64,000 nt of DNA from Pseudoalteromonas haloplanktis ATCC 14393. GTDB taxonomy: Bacteria; Pseudomonadota; Gammaproteobacteria; Enterobacterales; Alteromonadaceae. Both the position numbers and the translations under genes were made by a program. Below the pieces are notes generated by a model. The model saw only the letters and a list, made by a program, of their open reading frames with translations. It searched no databases and was not told where the DNA came from. Below are positions 1 through 9,466 of the stretch, one piece after another (the first letter of the stretch is position 1; each line of letters begins with the position of its first letter). The DNA lies in assembly GCF_000238355.1 (NCBI RefSeq), contig NZ_AHCA01000009.1, forward strand, positions 1 to 64,000, read 5' to 3'.

Positions 1-49
1 TTACTGATTAGCTGCTGCCTCGCTAAGCGTTGCCTGCTCTGCCGTCTCA

Positions 50-130
50 GTGGGGTCGCATTATAGGGAGATCCAAAAACAGATCAACCCTTTATTGAAG
101 AAAACTTAAAATAAAACTCTGTTCGTTCAA
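50..130 (-). promoter_or_regulatory. rRNA operon P1-type promoter reading out of the window
   Basis: On the minus strand there is a -35 TTGATC (82-87), a 16 bp spacer and a perfect -10 TATAAT (60-65). A GC-rich discriminator GCGACC and the stretch CCACTGAGACGGC follow, closely resembling the -10/+1 region of E. coli rrn P1 promoters (TATAATGCGCC...CCACTGACACGG). The bases upstream (88-130) are very AT-rich, as expected of an UP element. GC-rich discriminators of this type are known to confer ppGpp/DksA control. The rRNA genes themselves would lie left of position 1, so the assignment is inferred from promoter similarity only. Confidence 0.75.
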
Positions 131-200
131 AAATCAAACCAAACTCTACAAAAGTGATACTTTTTTTACTTCACCTTAACCTGCGGGAGTTATAAAACGT

Positions 201-231
201 AAAAAGCCCAGTGATGATCACTGGGCTTTTT
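201..231 (-). terminator. Rho-independent terminator of rph-pyrE
   Basis: A perfect 14 bp stem (201-214 with 218-231) has a 3-base loop and A5/T5 ends, so it can terminate in both directions. It sits 40 bp after the pyrE stop codon and separates pyrE from the rRNA promoter. Confidence 0.9.
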
Positions 232-270
232 GTTAGATAATTTGTTAGATAACAATTTATCAAAGCTTAA

Positions 271-915
271 TTAAGCAATACCGTATTGCTCTCGGTAGGC
301 TTTTACAGATGCTAAGTGCTCATTCATAGTACCTTTGCTTTCAAGGTAACTAATAAGATCGGCCAGTTTTACTATCGAAATAACTTTAGTACCAAAGTCA
401 CGCTCTACTTCTTGAATAGCTGATAACTCTGCTTTACCTTTTTCTTGACGATCAAGCGCGATTAACACCCCACTTAAGTCAGCACCGTTTTGTGCAATGA
501 TTTCCATTGATTCACGAATAGCTGTGCCTGCGGTGATCACGTCATCAACTAACATGATTTTACCTTTAAGCTCAGAGCCAACTAATGTGCCCCCTTCACC
601 GTGTGCTTTCTTCTCTTTACGGTTAAAGCAATAAGGCACATCTTTATCGTGATGATCAGCAAGTGCAACTGCAGTAGTTGTTGCAATCGGAATACCTTTA
701 TAAGCTGGGCCAAATAATACATCATAGTCAATCGCAGCATCTTCAAGGGCTGCGGCATAAAAACGACCAAGACGTGCAAGGTCACGTCCTGTATTAAATA
801 AACCAGCATTAAAGAAATAAGGGCTAGTACGGCCAGATTTTAAGGTAAACTCACCAAACTTTAGCACCTGCTTTTCAAGTGCAAATTCAATAAACTCGAT
901 TTGATAATCTTTCAT
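271..915 (-). CDS. pyrE: Orotate phosphoribosyltransferase PyrE
   Basis: This cytosolic enzyme transfers the phosphoribosyl group of PRPP to orotate to give orotidine 5'-phosphate, step five of pyrimidine synthesis. The protein is 214 aa, the usual length for proteobacterial PyrE. The PRPP-binding motif [12 protein letters not shown] is at about residues 121-132, and the flexible catalytic loop [11 protein letters not shown] at 99-109. It is the second gene of the rph-pyrE operon, 23 bp after rph, the same order as E. coli. In E. coli a translated-leader attenuator precedes pyrE; the 23 bp gap here has no hairpin or T-run, so that control appears absent. A strong terminator follows. Confidence 0.97.
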   Translation of the reverse strand: MKDYQIEFIEFALEKQVLKFGEFTLKSGRTSPYFFNAGLFNTGRDLARLGRFYAAALEDAAIDYDVLFGPAYKGIPIATTTAVALADHHDKDVPYCFNRKEKKAHGEGGTLVGSELKGKIMLVDDVITAGTAIRESMEIIAQNGADLSGVLIALDRQEKGKAELSAIQEVERDFGTKVISIVKLADLISYLESKGTMNEHLASVKAYREQYGIA

Positions 916-938
916 TACTATATAAACCTATTTCTTTA

Positions 939-1652
939 TTAAGCTAATGCTTGTTTTTGGACGTCAATAATTTCGCGAATCGAATGCTTAGCAAGAGTTA
1001 GTAACTCATCTAGTTCATCAAACGAGAATGGTTCACCTTCTGCGGTACCTTGTACTTCGATAATTTTACCGGTTTCAGTAAGAATGACATTCATATCGGT
1101 TTCAGCATCAGAATCTTCTAAATATTCTAAATCAGTAATTGCTTGGCCTTTATAAATACCAACCGAGATTGCTGCTATCATAAATTTAAGTGGGTTTGAA
1201 TTGATCGTACCTTTACTACGCATATGTGTAAGTGCATCGACTAACGCTACACACGCACCACTAATTGACGCGGTACGCGTACCGCCATCAGCTTGAATAA
1301 CATCGCAATCGATAGTGATGGTATTTTCACCTAACGCTTTTAAGTCAACTGCGGCACGCAGAGCACGCGCAATTAAACGTTGAATTTCCATGGTACGACC
1401 GCCTTGCTTTCCACGCGCCGCTTCACGACCATTTCGAGTATGGGTTGAGCGCGGCAACATACCGTACTCAGCTGTGATCCATCCTTTACCTTGGCCTTTC
1501 ATAAAACGCGGTACACCTGATTCAACAGTTGCTGTACAAAGTACTTTAGTGTTACCAAACTCAACCAGCACAGATCCTTCAGCATGTAATGTATAATTAC
1601 GGGTAAATGTAACCGGTCTAATTTGGTTAGGTGTTCTTTCGCTTGGACGCAT
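939..1652 (-). CDS. rph: Ribonuclease PH
   Basis: RNase PH is a phosphorolytic 3'-5' exoribonuclease that trims tRNA precursors up to the CCA end and takes part in rRNA maturation; it acts as a hexamer. The 237 aa length matches the E. coli family (238 aa). The N-terminus [10 protein letters not shown] and the phosphate-binding segment [11 protein letters not shown] (about 123-133) are diagnostic. It is the promoter-proximal gene of rph-pyrE and is transcribed divergently from yicC, with 178 bp between them. Unlike the frameshifted rph of E. coli K-12, this reading frame is intact. Confidence 0.97.
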   Translation of the reverse strand: MRPSERTPNQIRPVTFTRNYTLHAEGSVLVEFGNTKVLCTATVESGVPRFMKGQGKGWITAEYGMLPRSTHTRNGREAARGKQGGRTMEIQRLIARALRAAVDLKALGENTITIDCDVIQADGGTRTASISGACVALVDALTHMRSKGTINSNPLKFMIAAISVGIYKGQAITDLEYLEDSDAETDMNVILTETGKIIEVQGTAEGEPFSFDELDELLTLAKHSIREIIDVQKQALA

Positions 1653-1786
1653 TAACGATCCCCTTAATTCATAATTTTACGTATTATAAGTCGATGTGTA
1701 CTCAGATGCCATGCTGATTTGTACAAAAGCCGATTGTAAAATTCTCATCAACAAAAATTTCCGCTAGAGCTTATGCAGTGTTACGG

Positions 1787-1792
1787 TATAAT
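1787..1792 (+). promoter_or_regulatory. Putative -10 box of the yicC promoter
   Basis: A perfect TATAAT lies 39 bp upstream of the yicC start in an AT-rich tract. No convincing -35 hexamer is visible (TTATGC, 1771-1776, is only 10 bp upstream). Confidence 0.4.
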
Positions 1793-1830
1793 CAAATTAA
1801 TATTGAATAAATAAAACTAGGAAATCATCC

Positions 1831-2691
1831 ATGATCCACAGTATGACTGCTTACGCGCGTCGCGAAATTAAAGGCGATTGGGGCACTGGCACGTGGGAAG
1901 TTCGTTCAGTCAACCAACGTTACCTTGAAACTTTTATTCGCGCCCCTGAGCAATTTCGTGGCATGGAGCCTGTTATTCGCGAGCGCTTACGTAAACATTT
2001 ACAACGCGGTAAAGTCGAAGTCTTTTTAAAGTTTGTCGCAAATCCAGCCCACGTTGGTGAGCTATCTATTAATGAAGCACTGGCCGCGCAGCTAATTAAT
2101 AGTGCTAAGTGGGTTCAACAGCAAAGTAATGGCGATATTAACCCTGTTGATATCCTGCGCTGGCCTGGCGTTATGGAAGCTGAAGAGCTTGACATGGACA
2201 GCGTAAACACCGCACTTATTGCAGGTTTTGATCAAGTAATCGAAGACTTCAAGTTAGCAAGAGCTTCCGAAGGTGCTAACCTTGAAGAAATGATTGCAAC
2301 GCGTCTTGATGGTATTTTAGAACAAGTTGCTGTTGTAGAAACCCATATGCCAGAGATTGCCAAATGGCAACGTGAAAAACTCAACCAAAAGTTGGAAGAT
2401 TTAAAAACCGATATCGATGAGTCTCGTCTTGAACAGGAACTTATTTATCTTGCACAAAAACAAGACGTAGCCGAAGAACTTGATCGTTTAAAGTCTCACG
2501 TTAAGGAAACAAAAAAAATCCTTAAAAAGGGTGGCGCATGTGGTCGTCGTTTAGATTTCATGATGCAAGAGTTTAACCGCGAAGCTAACACCCTCGCCTC
2601 TAAATCAATCAACAGCGACATCACTAATGCCGCAGTAGAACTTAAAGTATTGATTGAGCAAATGCGCGAGCAGATCCAAAATATTGAATAA
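1831..2691 (+). CDS. yicC: YicC family endoribonuclease
   Basis: YicC-family proteins (YicC N-terminal domain plus DUF1732) have been described as endoribonucleases acting on RNA including the small RNA RyhB. The 286 aa length fits the family. The family start MIHSMTAYAR and the C-terminal block GACGRRLDFMMQEFNREANT with SKSINSDIT are clear. The middle is rich in charged helices (about residues 150-230). The start follows an AGGAAAT-type ribosome site. It stands between rph (divergent) and gmk (same strand), a neighbourhood also seen in E. coli. The ribonuclease role is from the family literature; nothing here tests it. Confidence 0.93.
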   Translation: MIHSMTAYARREIKGDWGTGTWEVRSVNQRYLETFIRAPEQFRGMEPVIRERLRKHLQRGKVEVFLKFVANPAHVGELSINEALAAQLINSAKWVQQQSNGDINPVDILRWPGVMEAEELDMDSVNTALIAGFDQVIEDFKLARASEGANLEEMIATRLDGILEQVAVVETHMPEIAKWQREKLNQKLEDLKTDIDESRLEQELIYLAQKQDVAEELDRLKSHVKETKKILKKGGACGRRLDFMMQEFNREANTLASKSINSDITNAAVELKVLIEQMREQIQNIE

Positions 2692-2708
2692 TCAATAACT
2701 CGCTCAAC

Positions 2709-2738
2709 TTGAGCAAAATTACTCAAATAAAGTACAAT
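2709..2738 (+). promoter_or_regulatory. Putative gmk promoter
   Basis: TTGAGC (2709-2714) and TACAAT (2733-2738) are 18 bp apart and lie just after yicC. If used, the hairpin at 2750-2777 would sit in the gmk 5' leader. Confidence 0.35.
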
Positions 2739-2749
2739 ACAACTATTAA

Positions 2750-2787
2750 AGGCTTGAGTTACTCGTAACTCAAGCCTATTTATTTTT
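2750..2787 (+). terminator. Hairpin between yicC and gmk (terminator or gmk leader)
   Basis: A perfect 12 bp stem (2750-2761 with 2766-2777) with loop CTCG is followed by the T-rich stretch ATTTATTTTTAG. It ends 18-28 bp before the gmk start, so it may terminate yicC transcripts, act in the gmk leader, or both. Confidence 0.6.
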
Positions 2788-2804
2788 AGTAAGAGAACAA
2801 ATTC

Positions 2805-3425
2805 ATGACGCAAACTCGCGGAAACTTATTTATTTTATCGGCCCCTTCTGGTGCGGGTAAATCGAGCTTAATCAATGCATTGTTAGCAAAACATAGTGAT
2901 ATGAAAGTATCGGTATCACATACGACTCGCTCGCCTCGTCCAGGGGAAGAAAACGGTGTGCATTACCACTTTGTTACTGTTGAAGAATTTAAAGCGCTGA
3001 TAGAGAAAAATGATTTTTTTGAGTGGGCGCAAGTTTTTGATAACTACTACGGTACATCTAAACAGGCTATTGAGCAGCAATTGACTGCTGGCATTGATGT
3101 ATTTTTAGATATTGATTGGCAAGGCGCCCGCCAAGTTCGCGAGCTAGTTGCTGATGTTGAAACTATTTTTATTCTACCACCATCGAAAGCCGAGCTTGAA
3201 TCACGCTTAAATAATCGTGGCCAAGACTCTCAACAAGTAATTGCTGGCAGAATGGCAAAAGCACAGTCAGAAACATCTCATTTTGACGAATACGATTATG
3301 TTGTCGTTAATGATGATTTTGCTACTGCACTCAACGAAATTGAAACAATCGTATTAGCAAAGCGCTTATCACTTCAAAGCCAAGCTATACGTCATCAAAA
3401 ATTGCTCACTGATTTGCTTAAATAA
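2805..3425 (+). CDS. gmk: Guanylate kinase
   Basis: Gmk phosphorylates GMP to GDP with ATP, an essential step in guanine nucleotide supply that also feeds (p)ppGpp synthesis. The protein is 206 aa, normal for the family. The P-loop SAPSGAGKS is at residues 12-20. The GMP-binding region with [11 protein letters not shown] follows at about 38-48, and the FLDIDWQGA block is near 101-109. It precedes rpoZ and spoT, as in E. coli (gmk-rpoZ-spoT), putting purine supply next to alarmone metabolism. Confidence 0.97.
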   Translation: MTQTRGNLFILSAPSGAGKSSLINALLAKHSDMKVSVSHTTRSPRPGEENGVHYHFVTVEEFKALIEKNDFFEWAQVFDNYYGTSKQAIEQQLTAGIDVFLDIDWQGARQVRELVADVETIFILPPSKAELESRLNNRGQDSQQVIAGRMAKAQSETSHFDEYDYVVVNDDFATALNEIETIVLAKRLSLQSQAIRHQKLLTDLLK

Positions 3426-3542
3426 TCGTTATTTTTATTAAGCCCGTATTTTATTTGTTTAAATTAACCACAAGCTATTGGCGAATCTGACTACGTGCAG
3501 TAAACTACGTCTTTGCTTAAAAATTTATTTGGAGTGCTGAAG

Positions 3543-3818
3543 ATGGCTCGCGTAACTGTTGAAGATGCAGTAGATGCAATTGGTAATCGTTTTGACTTAA
3601 TTTTAGTTGCGGCTCGTCGTGCCCGCCAAATCGCAGTGGGTGGTAAAAAACCATTTGTTGACCCTGAAAACGATAAACCAACAGTTGTTGCTTTACGTGA
3701 AATTGAACTTGGTTTAGTAGATAGTTCATCAATGGATCTTATCGATCGTGAAGAGCAACAACACCAAGAAGCAGCTGAAATGGCTGCTGTAGCAGCAATT
3801 GTAGGCGGCAACCAATAA
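3543..3818 (+). CDS. rpoZ: RNA polymerase omega subunit
   Basis: Omega is the small RNA polymerase subunit that binds beta' and aids assembly; with DksA it contributes to ppGpp response. The protein starts [10 protein letters not shown] and contains the conserved [14 protein letters not shown] segment. The start at 3543 is chosen over an upstream in-frame codon at 3513 because it matches the universal N-terminus and follows GGAGTGCTGAAG (3531-3542). Length is 91 aa, as in E. coli. A hairpin separates it from spoT. Confidence 0.97.
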   Translation: MARVTVEDAVDAIGNRFDLILVAARRARQIAVGGKKPFVDPENDKPTVVALREIELGLVDSSSMDLIDREEQQHQEAAEMAAVAAIVGGNQ

Positions 3819-3840
3819 TCTGACTTACTAGTCTGATTTA

Positions 3841-3889
3841 GCCAACGGCGTAGTATTTCTACGCTAGCCGTTGGCAATCCCTTCTTTTC
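3841..3889 (+). terminator. Hairpin between rpoZ and spoT
   Basis: GCCAACGGC (3841-3849) pairs with GCCGTTGGC (3867-3875), and the inner GTAG/CTAC extends the stem. It is followed by a pyrimidine-rich tail with TTCTTTT. It probably attenuates read-through from rpoZ into spoT. Confidence 0.55.
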
Positions 3890-3946
3890 ATCGTATATTC
3901 TTAACATACCGTTACCTAATTGCTTCACGAGAACATTGGAGTGTGA

Positions 3947-6052
3947 ATGTATCTTTTTGAAGGTCTAAAAAAGAAAATATCTGAATACTTACCTGCAGCC
4001 GATGTAGAGTTAGTACAAAAAGCTTACGTGGTAGCCCGAGAGGCCCATGAAGGTCAAACTCGCTCAAGCGGCGAGCCTTACATTACTCACCCTGTTGAAG
4101 TAAGCCAAATTTTAGCTGGCATGCACTTAGATCATGAAACATTAATGGCCGCATTAATGCATGATGTGATTGAAGACACCGACTTTAGCCAACAAGATTT
4201 AGCAGAAATATTTGGCGATACTGTTGCCGAGTTGGTTGAAGGCGTTAGCAAACTAGATAAGCTCAGCTTTAAAGATAAAAAAGAGTTCCAAGCTGAGAAT
4301 TATCGAAAAATGATTATGGCAATGACCCAAGACATTCGGGTTATTTTGATTAAGCTTGCCGATCGCACCCACAATATGCGTACTCTCGGTGCTCTACGTC
4401 CGGATAAGCGCCGCCGCATAGCACGTGAAACACTAGAAATTTATGCGCCAATTGCTAACCGTCTAGGTATTCACGATATAAAAAATGAGCTTGAGGATTT
4501 AGGCTTTCAAGCACTCTACCCTATGCGTCATCGCGCTTTAAAATCAGAAGTTGCTAAAGCCCGAGGTAATCGTAAAGAAGTCATTTCAAATATTCAAACA
4601 GAGATCACTGCTCGACTTGAGGAAGCAGGTATCAAAGCTACCGTTTCAGGTCGTGAGAAGCATTTATATAGTATCTACAAAAAAATGTTGAATAAAGAGT
4701 TGCTATTTAATGAAGTGATGGACATTTACGCCTTTAGAATTGCAGTTGAATCAATGGACACCTGTTATCGCGTATTAGGGGTTGCACATAATTTATATAA
4801 ACCGATTGAAACGCGCTTTAAAGACTATATTGCGGTACCAAAGACTAATGGCTATCAATCACTACATACTTCATTAGTAGGCCCACATGGTATCCCTGTT
4901 GAGATCCAAATTCGTACTCACGATATGGATCATATGGCAGATAAAGGCGTTGCTGCACATTGGATGTATAAAAAGGCCGGTGATAGCGCAGGCCACACGG
5001 CACAGCAACGTGCGCGTCAATGGATGCAAAGCTTACTAGAGTTACAACAAAGTGCCGGCTCGTCATTTGAATTTGTTGAAAACGTTAAAACAGAGCTATT
5101 CCCTGAAGAAATTTATGTATTTACTCCCGATGGTCGCATAGTTGAATTACCCATGGGCGCAACAGCTGTTGATTTTGCCTATGCGGTACATACTGATGTT
5201 GGCAATACTTGTGTCGGTGCTCGTGTAAATCGTAAGCCTCATCCACTTAGTAAGGCACTTGATACGGGTCAAACTGTTGAGGTTATAACAAGTTCAGGTG
5301 CCCATCCTAATGCAACTTGGCTCAACTTTATTGTCACTGGCAAAGCCCGTTTGGGTATTCGAAACTACCTGAAGAGCCAACATCATGAAGAAGCTCTACT
5401 CCTTGGCCGTCGTTTATTGGATTCAGCCTTAGGTGAAACTAAATTTGATGACTTACCTGCAGAAAATATCAACCGTGTTTTAGCAGAGCATGAACTTAAT
5501 ACAGTGTTAGAGCTATTAGTTGAAATTGGCTGCGGTAATTTAATGAGTATGTTGATCGCGCGTCGCCTGTTACAAAACGATAATGATGACTTAAGCGATC
5601 TAACTAAAAATGCCAAAGCGACCATTATTGGTACTGAGGGCATGTTAGTTAACTATTCTAAATGTTGTAGACCAGTGCCTGGAGATGCAATTACGGCACA
5701 CATTAGCCAAGGTAAAGGCATTACAGTTCATCGCCAGGAATGTAAAAATATTCGTGGTTGGGAAACTGAACGCTCTAAATATTTAGTCGTAAAATGGGAT
5801 GATAACCCTGAGAAAGAGTATATTGCAGCACTGCGAGTAGAGATTATTAATCACCAAGGTGCATTAGCAAAATTAACCAATGTGATTGCGACAACCCAAG
5901 CAAACATAGTGGAAATTGCCACTGATGAAAAAGAAAGTAATTTGTACGTGATAGATTTAGGGATCACTGTTAAAAACCGTGTCCATGTTGCTAATATCAT
6001 GCGCCGCATTCGCGTTATGCCTGATGTTCAAAAAGTCTATCGTAAAAAATAA
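3947..6052 (+). CDS. spoT: Bifunctional (p)ppGpp synthetase/hydrolase SpoT
   Basis: SpoT hydrolyses and, weakly, makes the stringent alarmone (p)ppGpp. The 701 aa protein matches E. coli SpoT (702 aa). Domains in order: HD hydrolase (about 45-145, with intact ALMHDVIEDT), synthetase (about 235-350, with NGYQSLHTSL), TGS (about 385-445, YVFTPDGRIVELPMGATAVD), a helical/zinc-finger-like region with CCRPVPGD, and a C-terminal ACT domain (about 625-700). The HD motif is intact, so hydrolase activity is expected. GTG-initiated ORF extensions are not needed: ATG at 3947 follows GGAGTG. ridA follows after 12 bp, so the two are probably co-transcribed. Confidence 0.97.
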   Translation: MYLFEGLKKKISEYLPAADVELVQKAYVVAREAHEGQTRSSGEPYITHPVEVSQILAGMHLDHETLMAALMHDVIEDTDFSQQDLAEIFGDTVAELVEGVSKLDKLSFKDKKEFQAENYRKMIMAMTQDIRVILIKLADRTHNMRTLGALRPDKRRRIARETLEIYAPIANRLGIHDIKNELEDLGFQALYPMRHRALKSEVAKARGNRKEVISNIQTEITARLEEAGIKATVSGREKHLYSIYKKMLNKELLFNEVMDIYAFRIAVESMDTCYRVLGVAHNLYKPIETRFKDYIAVPKTNGYQSLHTSLVGPHGIPVEIQIRTHDMDHMADKGVAAHWMYKKAGDSAGHTAQQRARQWMQSLLELQQSAGSSFEFVENVKTELFPEEIYVFTPDGRIVELPMGATAVDFAYAVHTDVGNTCVGARVNRKPHPLSKALDTGQTVEVITSSGAHPNATWLNFIVTGKARLGIRNYLKSQHHEEALLLGRRLLDSALGETKFDDLPAENINRVLAEHELNTVLELLVEIGCGNLMSMLIARRLLQNDNDDLSDLTKNAKATIIGTEGMLVNYSKCCRPVPGDAITAHISQGKGITVHRQECKNIRGWETERSKYLVVKWDDNPEKEYIAALRVEIINHQGALAKLTNVIATTQANIVEIATDEKESNLYVIDLGITVKNRVHVANIMRRIRVMPDVQKVYRKK

Positions 6053-6064
6053 CATAGGAAAATC

Positions 6065-6457
6065 ATGAATAAAGCATTTATCTCTACCGAACAAGCACCT
6101 GCTGCAATCGGTACATACAGCCAAGCTGTTAAGGTTGGCACGGCCGTTTACTTATCTGGTCAAATCCCTTTAGTGCCAGCTACGATGGAAGTGATCTCTG
6201 AAGATTTTGCAGAGCAGACACATCAAGTATTTAAAAATATCAGCGCGGTATGTAAAGAAGCCGGTGGTAGCATTCAAGATTTAGTAAAAGTGAACATCTA
6301 TTTAACTGACTTATCTAATTTTGCTACTGTAAACGAAGTAATGAGCCAATATTTCAAAGCACCTTACCCTGCACGCGCAGCAATCGGTGTACGTGCACTA
6401 CCAAAAAACGTGCAAGTTGAAATTGATGGAATTATGGAATTACCGTCTACAAACTAA
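6065..6457 (+). CDS. ridA: RidA family 2-iminopropanoate/2-iminobutanoate deaminase
   Basis: RidA hydrolyses reactive enamine/imine intermediates released by PLP enzymes such as threonine dehydratase. The 130 aa protein forms a chorismate-mutase-like trimer in the family. The signature PARAAIGVRALPKNVQVEID near the C-terminus contains the arginine (about Arg104) that binds the substrate carboxylate. It is 12 bp downstream of spoT, with GGAAAATC before its ATG, so it is likely read from the same transcript. Confidence 0.93.
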   Translation: MNKAFISTEQAPAAIGTYSQAVKVGTAVYLSGQIPLVPATMEVISEDFAEQTHQVFKNISAVCKEAGGSIQDLVKVNIYLTDLSNFATVNEVMSQYFKAPYPARAAIGVRALPKNVQVEIDGIMELPSTN

Positions 6458-6468
6458 CCAAGACTAAA

Positions 6469-6512
6469 GGGGTAATAAACCTAAGAATAAATACTTAGGT
6501 TTATTGCCCTTA
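6469..6512 (+). terminator. Hairpin after ridA
   Basis: A 16-17 bp stem (6469-6485 with 6494-6509; sequence GGTAATAAACCTAAG on the left arm) has an 8-base loop. The trailing T-run is weak (TTATCT), so it may be a terminator or a simple 3'-end stabiliser. Confidence 0.5.
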
Positions 6513-6615
6513 TCTAATCTCACCTTCGATTTTCTTGACTCTACCCCAAATCTCTAGCACTCTATCATTATAAATAATAAAAACCTTTAACTTAATTGTT
6601 GTAAAAGGATAATCC

Positions 6616-8220
6616 GTGTTTAAGCTTGCTCATAACGGTAATGTATTACTTGATGTTATAGAACATTCACCACCCAGTGCCGCCTTCATTATTGAAGCAC
6701 TCGAAAAATCGACATTCTGTGAATGCCGAATAGATCACGATGCCATAAACGCTTATTTTAAAGAACCCAATAGTGAACGCAGTTTAGTTGTCGCTAGTAA
6801 GCATGATGCCAGCCTAGTCGTGACTATCAGCGATGATAAAATGTTAGCCACCGGTGAACTTACAATTGCGCAAGGTGGTAAAGTGCTAGGTTTAGATTTA
6901 GCGAAGCAGCAATTAATTAAAGCGGGAGTTGCGAGAGGCTACAAACAAGTTTTTTTAGAACAGCTTTTACAGAAACAGTTTGAATTACCCGCAGGTACCA
7001 CAGTTAAAGGCATACTCGCAAAAGGTCGCTTGCCTGAAGACGGAAAATCATCCAAACTTTTCCCTCAAGTACAAACACTAAAAGAACGATTAAAAACACC
7101 GAAGTTACGTGAAGATGGCACTGTAGATATGCGCGACTTTGGCAAGTTGGCCAGTGTTGAACCGGGAACATTATTAGTTAAACAGCAACCTGCAACTCCA
7201 GGTAAAGAAGGCTTTACCGTTAAAGGTGATATTTTACCCGCGAAACCGGGGGAAAGTAGCCCTTTGGTTGCCGGAGAAGGCAGCGAAATATCTAAAACCA
7301 ATCCGCTAGAGCTAATATCAACCATTGCAGGCGTACCAGTCGAAATTCAAAATGGTATGCGCGTTGATGATATTTTTACTATTTCCGATGTAACCGTGAA
7401 AAGTGGTCATGTTAATTTTGATGGCAGTGTTATCGTCACTCACAACATTGAGCCGGGCATGAAAGTGACTGCCAAAGGCGATATTACCGTTATGGGCACG
7501 GTTGAATCCGGTGAGTTAACTGCTCAAGGCGATATTACTATTAAACAAGGTGTTATTGGCCACCAGCTAGAAGATAAAACCCTCTCGTGTAAAATTATTT
7601 GTGAAGGTAATATTCATCTATCGCACGCCCAATATAGTTACCTTGCTGGTAATAATATTTTTATTGAACGCCAAGCGAGCCACTGCGCAATGAAAGCGAC
7701 GCAGTTACTACAAATTGGCCAAGCTGATAATCCTCAAGGTAAACTATTTGGCGGTGAAATTCTTGATGCTGGGATGATCACAGCCGGTGAGATTGGCAAT
7801 GAGTCTGGTGCCAAAATGCTCATTAATATGGCTGCATCAGGGCGAGCTATTACTGCAGAAACAGATGAGTGCCTAAAAGAGCTAGCTAAAACAGATGAGC
7901 AACTTGATACGTTGCAAGCGACTATTGAAAAAGCTGATTTACTTAAAGACGCGGAAAAGAAAAAACTCCTGCTAGCCAAAATAGGCGCTACTCAAACTCA
8001 TTATTGCCAACAAGCTGAACAACTCGAAAAGCGCTTATCGAATTTAGAACATCACTTATATGGGCTACTCAATAATGCCAATCTAGCAGTTAATAAGAAA
8101 TTACACTCGGGTGTTGAAATCCATATTTTTGATAAGGTATTGAAAACTAACCGTAGCTACCCTCCGTGCAATGTAAAATTGCAAGAAGGGAAGATAGAAA
8201 TTGAATTTAAAACCAGTTGA
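6616..8220 (+). CDS. FapA/DUF342 family protein
   Basis: The 534 aa protein belongs to the DUF342/FapA family (flagellar assembly protein A in Vibrio, a polar-function and inhibitor-type regulator). Its N-terminal third (to about 130) is a globular FapA-N region. The middle (about 150-400) holds a repetitive beta-helix with FGKLASVEPGTLL, PGMKVTAKGDITVMGTV and GELTAQGDITIKQGV-type turns. Residues about 415-490 are a charged coiled coil (TDEQLDTLQATIEKADLL), followed by a short C-terminal beta region. The start codon is GTG after AAAGGATAATCC. It stands alone between ridA and convergent asnA. No flagellar genes are near, so its role here is not clear. Confidence 0.85.
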   Translation: MFKLAHNGNVLLDVIEHSPPSAAFIIEALEKSTFCECRIDHDAINAYFKEPNSERSLVVASKHDASLVVTISDDKMLATGELTIAQGGKVLGLDLAKQQLIKAGVARGYKQVFLEQLLQKQFELPAGTTVKGILAKGRLPEDGKSSKLFPQVQTLKERLKTPKLREDGTVDMRDFGKLASVEPGTLLVKQQPATPGKEGFTVKGDILPAKPGESSPLVAGEGSEISKTNPLELISTIAGVPVEIQNGMRVDDIFTISDVTVKSGHVNFDGSVIVTHNIEPGMKVTAKGDITVMGTVESGELTAQGDITIKQGVIGHQLEDKTLSCKIICEGNIHLSHAQYSYLAGNNIFIERQASHCAMKATQLLQIGQADNPQGKLFGGEILDAGMITAGEIGNESGAKMLINMAASGRAITAETDECLKELAKTDEQLDTLQATIEKADLLKDAEKKKLLLAKIGATQTHYCQQAEQLEKRLSNLEHHLYGLLNNANLAVNKKLHSGVEIHIFDKVLKTNRSYPPCNVKLQEGKIEIEFKTS

Positions 8221-8232
8221 TCACAAACAGAT

Positions 8233-8262
8233 AGAGACTAGCCTTAGTTAGTCTCTTATTGC
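8233..8262. terminator. Hairpin between convergent fapA-like gene and asnA
   Basis: AGAGACTA (8233-8240) pairs with TAGTCTCT (8249-8256). It is short and has only a weak T-run, but it lies exactly between two converging genes. Confidence 0.35.
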
Positions 8263-8272
8263 TTAATACTAC

Positions 8273-9268
8273 TTACAAAATACCCGCAATATTTTGTTTT
8301 AAATCTGCAGGCCACACACCTACTTGTACTTGACCAATGTGCGACTTTTGCAATAACAACATAGCCAAACGTGATTGACCAATACCACCACCGATAGTTT
8401 GTGGCAGCTCTTTAGCGAGCAATTGCTTATGCCAATCAAACTCTAATCGTCCTTCGTCACCAGTGATCGCTAGTTGAGCAACTAACGCCTCTGGTGATAC
8501 ACGGATCCCCATTGAAGAAATTTCAAAAGCATCTTCAAGCACTGGGTTCCATAGTAAAATATCACCATTTAAACCACTATACTGCTCACAGGTTTGGGTT
8601 GACCAATCGTCATAATCAGGCGCACGTACATCATGAATTTTGCCATCAGCCAATACTCCACCAATACCTATTAAAAACACCGCGCCATACTCCTGAGTAA
8701 TGGCTTTTTCACGCTGCTTAGCGGTAAAATCAGGATACATTTGACGTAATTGCTCACTATGCACAAAGGTAATTTCAGCTGGTAAAAAAGGGCTGATAGC
8801 AAATTCATCCGCAACAAATTGCTCAGTTGCTTTTAACCCTTTATACAATGCACGCACTGTTTCTTTTAATTTATCTAAAGAGCGCTCAGTGCTAGCACAA
8901 ATGACTTTTTCCCAATCCCATTGGTCAACATACACTGAGTGGATCGGGCTTAGTGACTCTTCATCCGGGCGCAATGCTTTCATATGTGTATATAAGCCTT
9001 CACCAATAGCAAAACCATGATCCGCTAATGTTTTACGCTTCCACTTTGCTAAAGAGTGAACCACTTCAAATTGGCTCTGTGGAATGGTTTTAACATTTAC
9101 CGCAACCGCATTTTCAGTGCCACTAAGGTTATCTTGAATACCGTCGCCTACTTTAGCCAAAATAGGGGCTTGTACTTCAATTAAGCCTAATTGTTGCTCT
9201 AATTGCTGTGAAAAATAGTGTTTCACTTTGCTAATTTGCAGCTGTTGCTGCATAAATTGTGAACGCAT
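8273..9268 (-). CDS. asnA: Aspartate-ammonia ligase (asparagine synthetase A)
   Basis: AsnA makes asparagine from aspartate, ammonia and ATP. The 331 aa protein aligns end to end with E. coli AsnA (330 aa), including [50 protein letters not shown] and [11 protein letters not shown] place the start at 9268 (MRSQFM) rather than 9283 because it gives the same distance to the conserved QIS as E. coli and has TGAGG 9 bases upstream. It is divergent from asnC, its presumed regulator, with 198 bp of shared promoter space. Confidence 0.95.
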   Translation of the reverse strand: MRSQFMQQQLQISKVKHYFSQQLEQQLGLIEVQAPILAKVGDGIQDNLSGTENAVAVNVKTIPQSQFEVVHSLAKWKRKTLADHGFAIGEGLYTHMKALRPDEESLSPIHSVYVDQWDWEKVICASTERSLDKLKETVRALYKGLKATEQFVADEFAISPFLPAEITFVHSEQLRQMYPDFTAKQREKAITQEYGAVFLIGIGGVLADGKIHDVRAPDYDDWSTQTCEQYSGLNGDILLWNPVLEDAFEISSMGIRVSPEALVAQLAITGDEGRLEFDWHKQLLAKELPQTIGGGIGQSRLAMLLLQKSHIGQVQVGVWPADLKQNIAGIL

Positions 9269-9466
9269 AATAATTGGCCTCATTCCCAGTTATTGTTACT
9301 TGCTAAAAGTGCATAGTTGCGCTGCAGCAACCATGTCGTTAAAGCAATCCTCAACTATTTAGCATTTTAATTCAATAACCAATAACAAAAAGAGCTTTAA
9401 TATATAATTTCAATTAATTTGATGGTATAAAAAATAGAGATTCAATAATTATAGCGACTTATTTAC

